From contig CAKTYZ010000014.1 in NCBI GenBank assembly GCA_934635225.1, positions 43,080-107,079 of the forward strand: a stretch of DNA of 64,000 bases. The letters run 5' to 3'. The notes under the pieces were generated by a model. It was not told where the DNA came from. It made no database searches and saw only the letters and a list, made by a program, of their open reading frames with translations. This DNA comes from an uncultured Kiritimatiellota bacterium (GTDB lineage: Bacteria; Verrucomicrobiota; Kiritimatiellia; RFP12; UBA1067). Positions 43,575 through 50,770 of this stretch are shown here, one piece after another. Every line of letters starts with the position of its first letter. Position 1 is the first letter of the stretch. Position numbers and translations under genes: made by a program.

Positions 43575-44024
43575 ATGGCAGAAGAAATCAAGAAAGACGC
43601 CGCGCCTGTTGAGGCGCCCGCCGCCGCTCCGGCCGCCGAGGGCGAAGCCGAGGTCAAGGCGAAGAAGTCGGGCAAGTCGATTCCGGCTGGGATTGCGTTC
43701 ATCCGCTCGACGTTCAACAACACGCAGGTTTCCATCGCCGATGCGCGTGGTGGCGTGATCAGCTGGAGCTCGGCCGGCAAGGCCGGTTTCAAGGGTTCCC
43801 GCAAGTCCACCGCGTTCGCGGCGACGATGGTCGCTCAGGATGCGGCGCGCGTTGCGGTCGCCAAGGGCATGCACGAGTGTGAAGTTCGCATGCAGGGTGC
43901 GGGCGCCGGTCGTGAAAGCGCGGTTCGCGCGATTCAGGCTGCGGGCATCCGCGTCACTCAGATTACGGATACTACGCCGGTTCCGCACAATGGTTGCCGC
44001 GCTCGCAAGCGCAGGAGGGTCTAA
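43575..44024 (+). CDS. rpsK: 30S ribosomal protein uS11
   Basis: 149 residues. It has an N-terminal Ala/Glu/Lys-rich extension of about 35 residues (APAEGEAEVKAKKSG) not found in most uS11. The conserved core follows: FIRSTFNNTQVSIADARGGVISWSSAGKAGFKGSRKSTAFAA and the end TTPVPHNGCRARKRRRV. Preceded by GAGGGGGG-type ribosome site. Confidence 0.97.
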   Translation: MAEEIKKDAAPVEAPAAAPAAEGEAEVKAKKSGKSIPAGIAFIRSTFNNTQVSIADARGGVISWSSAGKAGFKGSRKSTAFAATMVAQDAARVAVAKGMHECEVRMQGAGAGRESAVRAIQAAGIRVTQITDTTPVPHNGCRARKRRRV

Positions 44025-44026
44025 TC

Positions 44027-44656
44027 ATGGGTCGTTATACAGGTCCCGTTTGTCGTCAGTGCCGCCGCGAAGGGCAGAAGCTCTTCCTCAAGGGTGCGCG
44101 TTGCTATATGGCCAAGTGCCCGATTGAGCAGGGCACGGGTGCGCCTGGCATGCATGTCGGTCGCCGCATGAAGAAGATGTCCGAATACGGCTCTCAGCTC
44201 CGCCAAAAGCAGTCGCTCCGCCGTCAGTATGGCATGGGCGAGCTGCAGTTCCATCGCTTCTTCGAGGAAGCCCTCCGCAAGGATGGCGTCACGGGCGAGA
44301 ACCTCCTGCAGATGCTGGAGATGCGCTTGGACAACGTTGTCTATCGCCTTGGCTTCGCGCCGAGCCGCCGTGCGGCACGCCAGTTCGTGCTTCATGGGCA
44401 TATCCTCGTGAACGACCGCAAGGCCGCGATTCCCTCGCACGTCCTCAGAGTCGGCGATGTCGTGTCCGTCAAGGACGCCGCAAAGTCGAAGGACGCGGCG
44501 AACCGTTCGGTCGAGGCCGCGACGGGTGCGCAGCTGCCCATGTGGGTTCAGTTCGACAAGGCCAATCTCAAGGCCGAGATCCTCGCCGTCCCGACGCGTG
44601 AGCAGATCGCTCCGATCGTTGACGAGCAGGCCATCGTCGAACTTTATTCGCGTTAA
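44027..44656 (+). CDS. rpsD: 30S ribosomal protein uS4
   Basis: 209 residues, primary 16S rRNA binder. The start MGRYTGPVCRQCRREGQKLFLKGARCY is the zinc-type (C-x2-C...C...C) version, and the S4 domain RLDNVVYRLGFAPSRRAARQFVLHGHILVND is intact. The ATG is 2 bases after the rpsK stop; an in-frame start 11 codons earlier lies inside rpsK and is rejected. Confidence 0.97.
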   Translation: MGRYTGPVCRQCRREGQKLFLKGARCYMAKCPIEQGTGAPGMHVGRRMKKMSEYGSQLRQKQSLRRQYGMGELQFHRFFEEALRKDGVTGENLLQMLEMRLDNVVYRLGFAPSRRAARQFVLHGHILVNDRKAAIPSHVLRVGDVVSVKDAAKSKDAANRSVEAATGAQLPMWVQFDKANLKAEILAVPTREQIAPIVDEQAIVELYSR

Positions 44657-44695
44657 TCGGAGTTCTAATCGTCAACCTACCAAAGGGGGTAATAC

Positions 44696-45694
44696 ATGCC
44701 TATCCGTTTGAGCCCTTTCGAGATGCCGCATAATGTCCAGGTCCTGGACGAAGGCAGGACCGCGACCTACACTCGCTTTGTTGCGGAACCGTTCGAAATC
44801 GGCTATGCGCGGACGATCGGCAACTCCCTCCGTCGTGTTCTTCTGAGCTCGATCGAGGGGGCGGCGATTTGTTCCGTCAAGATCAAGGGCGTCAACCACG
44901 AGTTCTCGACGATCAAGGGCTGCGCGGAAGATGTCACCGACATCATTCTCAACCTGAAGCGCGTGCTTCTGAAGACCTACAATCGTGACCCGATGAGCAT
45001 CTCGCTCAAGGCGCAAGGGCCGAAGACCGTGACGGCGGGTGATTTTGCGCAGGAGAACAACATTCAGGTGTTGAATCCGAAGCAGGAAATCTGCACGCTT
45101 GACGTGGACGGCGAACTTGAGATGGAGTGCGAGGTCCGGACGGGCCGTGGCTTCTGTCTGGCCGACGGGAACAAGAAGCCCGAGCAGGAAATCGGCCGAA
45201 TCGCGATCGATTCGATCTTCTCGCCCGTCACGCGCGTGAACTTCCTTGTGGAGAACACCCGTGTCGGACAGCGTACGGACTACGAAAAGCTCGTGCTGGA
45301 CGTTTGGACCGACGGTCGCATCTCGCCCGAGGAGGCGCTCAAGACAGCCGGCGCGGTTCTGCGTCGCCACCTTGACGTCTTCGTCGATTATGCGGGTGTC
45401 GAGACGCTGGAATTCGTTGATACGGACAAGAAGGACGCGGACGAGCGCGAACGCCTCCGCAAGATTCTCAACATGTCCGTGAACGAGGTCGAGCTCTCCG
45501 TCCGTGCGGCGAACTGCCTTAACAACGCGAACATCTCCACCGTCGGCGAGCTGGTCTCGAAGACCGAGGCGGACATGCTCAAGTATCGCAACTTCGGCAA
45601 GAAGTCGCTCACCGAAATCAAGGCGAAGCTCGTGTCGATGGGTCTTTCGCTGGGCTACAAGTTCGATCCGGACCTGTTGGCCGCCAAGAAGTAA
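44696..45694 (+). CDS. rpoA: RNA polymerase alpha subunit
   Basis: 332 residues. The N-terminal dimerisation domain (EPFEIGYARTIGNSLRRVLLSSIEGAAI) and C-terminal DNA-binding domain (LSVRAANCLNNANISTVGELVSKTEADMLKYRNFGKKSLTEIKAKL) are both complete. The ribosome site AAAGGGGGT lies 7 bases before the ATG. The gene is in the usual place after rpsD. Confidence 0.98.
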   Translation: MPIRLSPFEMPHNVQVLDEGRTATYTRFVAEPFEIGYARTIGNSLRRVLLSSIEGAAICSVKIKGVNHEFSTIKGCAEDVTDIILNLKRVLLKTYNRDPMSISLKAQGPKTVTAGDFAQENNIQVLNPKQEICTLDVDGELEMECEVRTGRGFCLADGNKKPEQEIGRIAIDSIFSPVTRVNFLVENTRVGQRTDYEKLVLDVWTDGRISPEEALKTAGAVLRRHLDVFVDYAGVETLEFVDTDKKDADERERLRKILNMSVNEVELSVRAANCLNNANISTVGELVSKTEADMLKYRNFGKKSLTEIKAKLVSMGLSLGYKFDPDLLAAKK

Positions 45695-45706
45695 GGAATT
45701 GATAAC

Positions 45707-46117
45707 ATGCGTCATCAGAGAGTCATGAAGAAATTCGGGCGCTCCATGGAGCATCGCAAGATGCTCATGAGGAGCCTCGTCACCAACCTCATCCTCGCGG
45801 AGTCGATCAAGACGACCCTGCCGAAGGCGAAGGAAGCGCGCAAGGACGCCGACAAGATCGTGACGGTCGCCAAGAAGGGCGATCTCGCGGCCCGTCGTCT
45901 CGCGGCCTCCCGTCTGCTCGACCCGAAGGCCGTGCAGAAGCTCTTCGACAAGATCGCGCCGTCGATGAAGGACCGCAAGGGCGGCTACACCCGCATCGTC
46001 AAGCTTGGCATGCGTCGGGGTGATGCGGCGGAGATGTGCGTTCTCCAGTGGGTCACGGCGGGCGAAACCGCTGCCGAGAAGCCCGCAGAGGCCGCTCCGG
46101 CTGCAGAAGCCAAGTAA
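45707..46117 (+). CDS. rplQ: 50S ribosomal protein bL17
   Basis: 136 residues; MRHQRVMKKFGRSMEHRKMLMRSLVTNLILAESIKTTLPKAKEARK is the family start, and the tail is Ala/Glu/Pro-rich. It follows rpoA by 12 bases. Confidence 0.97.
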   Translation: MRHQRVMKKFGRSMEHRKMLMRSLVTNLILAESIKTTLPKAKEARKDADKIVTVAKKGDLAARRLAASRLLDPKAVQKLFDKIAPSMKDRKGGYTRIVKLGMRRGDAAEMCVLQWVTAGETAAEKPAEAAPAAEAK

Positions 46118-46155
46118 TTCACTCCTCAGCCGGTTTTGAAAGGGGGTGTGTGACA

Positions 46156-46359
46156 ATGGCAATCGTGCTTAAGCTCAAGAAGGGCGAGTCCGTCGAACGC
46201 GGTCTCAAGCGTCTGAAAAAGGTCCTCGACAAGGAAGGCCTCATCAAGAAGCTCCGCGACGACCGTTACTTCGAGAAGCCGTGCGTGAAGGCGCGCAAGA
46301 AATCGCAGCGCGCGCGCATCCGCAACCGCAGCCGTCGCGGTCGTATGGAGCTCAACTGA
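46156..46359 (+). CDS. rpsU: 30S ribosomal protein bS21
   Basis: 67 residues: VLKLKKGESVERGLKRLKKVLDKEGLIKKLRDDRYFEKP with a basic tail. The ATG follows AAGGGGGTG. Finding it as the last gene of the alpha operon is uncommon; it usually lies near dnaG/rpoD. The operon terminator follows 39 bases after the stop. Confidence 0.93.
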   Translation: MAIVLKLKKGESVERGLKRLKKVLDKEGLIKKLRDDRYFEKPCVKARKKSQRARIRNRSRRGRMELN

Positions 46360-46398
46360 GCGTCTGACGTCGTCGAGGGATCGGTGCGATCCAAAAGA

Positions 46399-46431
46399 AG
46401 AGCCGCGTTTTCTGACGCGGCTCTCTTTTTT
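46399..46431 (+). terminator. Intrinsic terminator of ribosomal operon
   Basis: AGAGCCGCG pairs with CGCGGCTCT around an 8-base loop, followed by a C then TTTTTT. It may also serve the convergent rex gene ending at 46459. Confidence 0.92.
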
Positions 46432-46458
46432 CTCTCGCCTTGCCTATCGGGCGCTGGG

Positions 46459-47100
46459 CTACTGCGCGTTTGTGATCGTATGAGAGAGAACGGCGAGCGA
46501 CTGGGCGAGATCGACATTCTGCACGATGATGCCTTGCGGCACGTTCAGCTGGACGGACGTGAAGTTCCAAATGCCCCGAATGCCGGCTGAGACGAGCTTC
46601 TCGGCGCATTCCTGCGCGGCTGCATTCGGCACGGTCAGGATGCCGAGCTTGATGCCGAGACGCTTGACAAGGCGCGGCAGATCTTCCATCGCGCGGACCT
46701 TGACGCCGTGGAACGTCAGTCCCATAAGTCCCGGATTCGCGTCAAAGGCGACGGCGATGGAGAGGTTCTGCTCCTCAAAGCCCGTGTAGCCGAGAAGGGC
46801 ATTGCCGAGCGAGCCGACGCCGACGAGGACGGCATCCGTCGTGTCATCCCATCCCAAGGCGTGGTTGAGGGCGTCCAGCAAGGGCTGTGCCGGATAGCCG
46901 CGACGCGGCTTGCCGGGAATCCCGGCCATCGCGAGATCCTTGCGCGTCAAGACGGGGTCCAAGCCGAGCCGTTCGGCGACGACGGCACTGGAAATGTGCA
47001 GTTCGCCGGCGGCGATCATCTCCTTGATGCATCTCAAGTAGATCGGATACCGGCGGATTGTCGGCAGCGGCAACGGGGCTGGATTCGCTATTTCGGTCAT
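46459..47100 (-). CDS. rex: Redox-sensing transcriptional repressor Rex
   Basis: 213 residues. The winged-helix domain (IRRYPIYLRCIKEMIAAGELHISSAVVAERLGLDPVLTRKDLAMAG) precedes an NAD(H)-sensing Rossmann domain (VLVGVGSLGNALLGYTGF, AVAFDANPGLMG, LTVPNAAAQ). It is divergent from adhE, a classic Rex target, and probably also controls itself. The -10 on its own strand is 11 bases from the ATG, predicting a very short leader. Confidence 0.94.
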   Translation of the reverse strand: MTEIANPAPLPLPTIRRYPIYLRCIKEMIAAGELHISSAVVAERLGLDPVLTRKDLAMAGIPGKPRRGYPAQPLLDALNHALGWDDTTDAVLVGVGSLGNALLGYTGFEEQNLSIAVAFDANPGLMGLTFHGVKVRAMEDLPRLVKRLGIKLGILTVPNAAAQECAEKLVSAGIRGIWNFTSVQLNVPQGIIVQNVDLAQSLAVLSHTITNAQ

Positions 47101-47111
47101 GACGAGCGCGT

Positions 47112-47117
47112 ATTATA
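47112..47117 (-). promoter_or_regulatory. -10 element of rex (extended -10)
   Basis: Read on the minus strand: TATAAT preceded by TGG, 11 bases before the rex start codon. The expected leader is about 5 bases. Confidence 0.6.
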
Positions 47118-47140
47118 CCACAAAATACCGATATCTTACT

Positions 47141-47160
47141 ATCGCTACTTGATTAGCGAT
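47141..47160. promoter_or_regulatory. Candidate Rex operator in rex-adhE intergenic region
   Basis: ATCGCTA and TAGCGAT are perfect inverted arms around six bases. The palindrome overlaps the adhE -35 and lies upstream of the rex promoter, so a bound dimer could block adhE directly. The sequence is not the classic TTGTGA/TCACAA Rex box. The assignment to Rex is inference from position. Confidence 0.45.
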
Positions 47161-47178
47161 ATGAAAAGATGATATACT
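47149..47178 (+). promoter_or_regulatory. Promoter of adhE
   Basis: -35 TTGATT (47149-47154), 18-base spacer, -10 TATACT (47173-47178) preceded by TGA. The start codon is 57 bases further, with AAAGG as ribosome site. Confidence 0.6.
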
Positions 47179-47235
47179 ATGCGCCGTTGTGCTGGAGACG
47201 GCTTCCGGCTGACGAAAGACTAAGGAAAGGCAACT

Positions 47236-49878
47236 ATGGCAGACAATGCAGTGAACCCGGCGGTGACGCCGGATGACGGAGTGGCAGAGTTCGAGGCGAT
47301 GCTGGCGCGTGTCAAGGCGGCGCAAGTGAAGTTCTCGACGTATACCCAGGAACAGGTGGATGCGATTTTCAAGGCGGCGGCGCTCGCGGCGAACCGCGCG
47401 CGCATCCCGCTCGCGAAGATGGCCGTCGAGGAGACGGGCATGGGCATCGTCGAAGACAAGGTCATCAAGAACCATTACGCGGCGGAATACATCTACAACG
47501 CCTACAAGAACACGAAGACCTGTGGCGTCATCGAGCGTGACGAGGCGATGGGCATTGAGAAGTTGGCGGAGCCGATTGGCGTCATCGGAGCGGTCATCCC
47601 GACCACGAATCCGACTTCCACGGCGATCTTCAAGACGCTCCTTTCGCTGAAGACCCGCAACGGCATCATCATCAGCCCCCATCCGCGTGCCAAGAACTGC
47701 ACGATTGCGGCGGCGAAGGTCGTTCTTGACGCGGCCGTCGCGGCGGGTGCGCCGGCGGAGATCATCGGCTGGATCGAGCAGCCCTCGCTCCCGAAGACCA
47801 ATCTCCTCATGAAAGAGGCCGACATCATTCTCGCGACGGGCGGCCCCGGCATGGTCAAGGCGGCCTACAGCTCCGGTACGCCGGCCGTTGGCGTCGGTGC
47901 GGGCAACGCGGCGGCGATCATCGACCCGTCGGCGGATCTCCTCAACGCCGTCAATTCGATCATCCACTCCAAGACCTTTGACAACGGCATGATCTGCGCG
48001 ACCGAGCAGACGGTCATCGCCGATCAGGAAGTCTACGACCTGGTGAAGGACGAGTTCATGAAGCGCGGCTGCTACTTCCTGAACGAGAAGGAGAAGGACC
48101 TCATCCGCAAGACGATGCTCATCAACGGCGCGCTGAACGCGAAGATCGTCGGCCAGCGTCCTGTCACGATTGCGAAGATGGCGGGCTTTGAAGTCCCGGA
48201 CGACACGAAGGTTCTTATCGGCGAGGCGACCTCGACCGACACGAGCGAGGCGTTCGGTCACGAGAAGCTGACGACGATTCTCGGCATGTACAAGTCGAAG
48301 GACTTCGACGACGCGCTGAACATCGCGGAGGCGTTGCTCGTCAACAACGGCGGCCTCGGACACACGTCCGTGCTGTGGATTGACGAGCTGAACGAACGCG
48401 CGAAGCTTGACAAGTTCGCGGACCGCATGAAGGCCTGCCGTCTCATCGTGAACTCGCCGTCGTCCCTCGGCGGCATCGGTGACATCTACAACTTCGCGCT
48501 GACGCCGTCTCTCACGCTCGGCTGCGGCAGCTGGGGCGGGAACTCCGTCTCGGAGAACGTCGGCGTCAAACATCTCATCAACATCAAGACTATGGCCATT
48601 CGCAGGGAAAACATGCTGTGGTTCCGCGCGCCCGAAAAGGTGTACCAGAAGAAGGGGTGCCTCGCGGTGGCGCTCCGCGAGCTCGGCGAGGTTATGGGGA
48701 AGAAGAAGGCGTTCATCGTGACGGACAACTTCCTCTACGCGAACGGCTACACGAAGCCGATCGAGAAGGCGCTCGAAAAGCAGGACATCATGTTCACGAC
48801 GTTCTCGAACGTCGCGCCGGACCCGACCCTCGCCTGCGCGAAGGAGGGCGCGAAGCTCATGGCCGGCTTCAAGCCGGACGTGATCATTGCCATCGGCGGC
48901 GGTTCGGCGATGGACGCGGCGAAGATCATGTGGGTCCTCTACGAGCACCCCGAGTGCGACTTCATGGACATGGCCATGCGCTTCATGGACATCCGCAAGC
49001 GCGTCTACACGTTCCCGAGGATGGGCGACAAGGCCTACTTCATCGCGATCCCGACCTCGGCCGGCACGGGCTCCGAGGTGACTCCGTTCGCCGTCATCAC
49101 CGACGAGAAGACGGGCGTGAAGTATCCGCTCGCCGATTACGAGCTCATGCCGAAGATGGCGATCGTCGATGCGGACGTCCAGATGATGGCGCCTCCGGGA
49201 TTGACGAGCGCGTCGGGCATTGACGCCGTCTCGCACGCCCTTGAGGCCTATGCCTCGATGCTCGCGACGAGCTACACCGACGGTCTTGCGATTCAGGCGC
49301 TGAAGGACATCTTCGCGTATCTGCCCGAATGCTATGACGCGGCGGTTGGCAAGTACGCGGCCCCGAAGGCCCGTGAGAAGATGGCGAACGCCGCGACGAT
49401 GGCCGGCATGGCCTTTGCGAACGCCTTCCTCGGCGTCATGCACTCGATGGCGCATAAGCTCGGGGCGTTCCACCACATCCCGCACGGCATCGCCAATGCG
49501 CTGATGATGGAGGAGGTCCTCCGCTTCAACGCCGATCCTGTGCCGCGCAAGATGGGCACGTTCCCGCAGTACGACCATCCGCACACGCTGGAGCGCTACC
49601 TTGAGATCGCGACGGCTCTCGGCATCGAGGGCAAGACGAAGGGCGAGCAGTTCATGAACTTCCTCAAGGCGATCCGCGAACTCCAGAAGCGCGTTGGCAT
49701 CAAGCCGACGATCCGCGACTACGTTCCGGACGAGAAGGACTTCCTCGACCGCCTTGACGCGATGACCGAGCAGGCCTTCGACGACCAGTGCACGGGCGCG
49801 AACCCGCGCTACCCGCTGATGAGGGAAATCAAGCAGATGTACTTGAACGCCTACTATGGCAAGCATGACATCGTCTGA
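47236..49878 (+). CDS. adhE: Bifunctional acetaldehyde-CoA / alcohol dehydrogenase AdhE
   Basis: 880 residues, reduces acetyl-CoA to ethanol using two NADH. The N-terminal ALDH half has the catalytic Cys254 in GMICATEQTVI and GVGAGNAAAIID. After the linker, the C-terminal iron-dependent alcohol dehydrogenase carries GGGSAMDAAKIMW, GTGSEVTPFAVITD and the metal histidines in HSMAHKLGAFHHIPHGIANA. Both domains are full length, so it should form spirosomes. It is divergent from rex and probably repressed at low NADH. Confidence 0.97.
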   Translation: MADNAVNPAVTPDDGVAEFEAMLARVKAAQVKFSTYTQEQVDAIFKAAALAANRARIPLAKMAVEETGMGIVEDKVIKNHYAAEYIYNAYKNTKTCGVIERDEAMGIEKLAEPIGVIGAVIPTTNPTSTAIFKTLLSLKTRNGIIISPHPRAKNCTIAAAKVVLDAAVAAGAPAEIIGWIEQPSLPKTNLLMKEADIILATGGPGMVKAAYSSGTPAVGVGAGNAAAIIDPSADLLNAVNSIIHSKTFDNGMICATEQTVIADQEVYDLVKDEFMKRGCYFLNEKEKDLIRKTMLINGALNAKIVGQRPVTIAKMAGFEVPDDTKVLIGEATSTDTSEAFGHEKLTTILGMYKSKDFDDALNIAEALLVNNGGLGHTSVLWIDELNERAKLDKFADRMKACRLIVNSPSSLGGIGDIYNFALTPSLTLGCGSWGGNSVSENVGVKHLINIKTMAIRRENMLWFRAPEKVYQKKGCLAVALRELGEVMGKKKAFIVTDNFLYANGYTKPIEKALEKQDIMFTTFSNVAPDPTLACAKEGAKLMAGFKPDVIIAIGGGSAMDAAKIMWVLYEHPECDFMDMAMRFMDIRKRVYTFPRMGDKAYFIAIPTSAGTGSEVTPFAVITDEKTGVKYPLADYELMPKMAIVDADVQMMAPPGLTSASGIDAVSHALEAYASMLATSYTDGLAIQALKDIFAYLPECYDAAVGKYAAPKAREKMANAATMAGMAFANAFLGVMHSMAHKLGAFHHIPHGIANALMMEEVLRFNADPVPRKMGTFPQYDHPHTLERYLEIATALGIEGKTKGEQFMNFLKAIRELQKRVGIKPTIRDYVPDEKDFLDRLDAMTEQAFDDQCTGANPRYPLMREIKQMYLNAYYGKHDIV

Positions 49879-49894
49879 GAAAGGAATTCCGAAA

Positions 49895-50728
49895 ATGAAG
49901 AAAGCCATTGAAAAGAAGGTTGTCGCGAAGAAGGCTGTCGAGGCGAAGCCCGCCGCGAAGAAGGGCGGTCGCCCGGCGAAGAAGGACGCGGTCCTGCAGG
50001 AGCGCTCCGACAAGGTGATCTGCCGCGACAAGGATACGGTCCTGAAGGTCTTCGGGCCGAATTACAAGGTCTCGCTCATTCTCAATGAGGCGATGAACGA
50101 GGCGCGTGCCGCCGAGACGGGTCTCCCCGTCGCGAAGGTCCTGGAGGTGATGAAGCTTCGCGACCACTGGTGCATCCGCCGCGAGTTCATCGAGGGCGAG
50201 ACGCTTGCCGACGTGATGGCGAAGGACAAGCGGAACATGGCGAAATACCTCAAGGAATTCGTCGCGATCCAATGCCAGATCTTCGCGAAGACGTCGGACC
50301 GCATGGGCAATCTTGCGGATAAGCTCGACAAGCAGATCTCGGCCTCGCCGGTCGAGAAGGTGACGCGCTATGACCTGCACATGAAGCTCCAGAGCTTCCC
50401 GCGCGGAACGTCGCTCTGCCACGGCGACTTCAACCCGTCCAACGTCATCATCACCCCGAAGGGCGACTGGCGCGTCATCGACTGGGCGCACGTGCGTCTT
50501 GGCGATCCTTGCGCAGATGTCGCGCGGACATATCTGCTCTTCTGGCTGTCGGGGCATATCGCGGCGGCCGAGAAGTATTTGGATCTCGCCTGCGCGGCGC
50601 TGAAGGTTCAGCTTCATGAAGTGCAGAAGTGGTTGCCGATCGTGGCCGCCGCCGAGGCGAGCCGCGAGCAGTCCCCGAAGAACCGCGACCTCCTCCTTCA
50701 CTGGGCGAGCGTCGTTGACATCGAATAA
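49895..50728 (+). CDS. Aminoglycoside-phosphotransferase-like kinase
   Basis: 277 residues from the ATG at 49895 after AAAGGAA. A Lys/Ala-rich N-terminus of about 35 residues (KKVVAKKAVEAKPAAKKGG) precedes a compact APH/choline-kinase fold: EFIEGETLADVM hinge, catalytic CHGDFNPSNVIIT, and the metal Asp in WRVIDWAHVRLGDP. The substrate is unknown; such enzymes phosphorylate small alcohols, sugars or choline. It follows adhE by 16 bases and may be read through from it. Confidence 0.8.
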   Translation: MKKAIEKKVVAKKAVEAKPAAKKGGRPAKKDAVLQERSDKVICRDKDTVLKVFGPNYKVSLILNEAMNEARAAETGLPVAKVLEVMKLRDHWCIRREFIEGETLADVMAKDKRNMAKYLKEFVAIQCQIFAKTSDRMGNLADKLDKQISASPVEKVTRYDLHMKLQSFPRGTSLCHGDFNPSNVIITPKGDWRVIDWAHVRLGDPCADVARTYLLFWLSGHIAAAEKYLDLACAALKVQLHEVQKWLPIVAAAEASREQSPKNRDLLLHWASVVDIE

Positions 50729-50770
50729 GCCCCGATGGGGGTTCTGCCCGAGACGGTGCGCAGCCAAGCG

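Noticed and set aside
47101..47235. Classic Rex box (TTGTGA/TCACAA type) between rex and adhE
   Set aside because: Not found on inspection; only a different palindrome at 47141-47160 is present.
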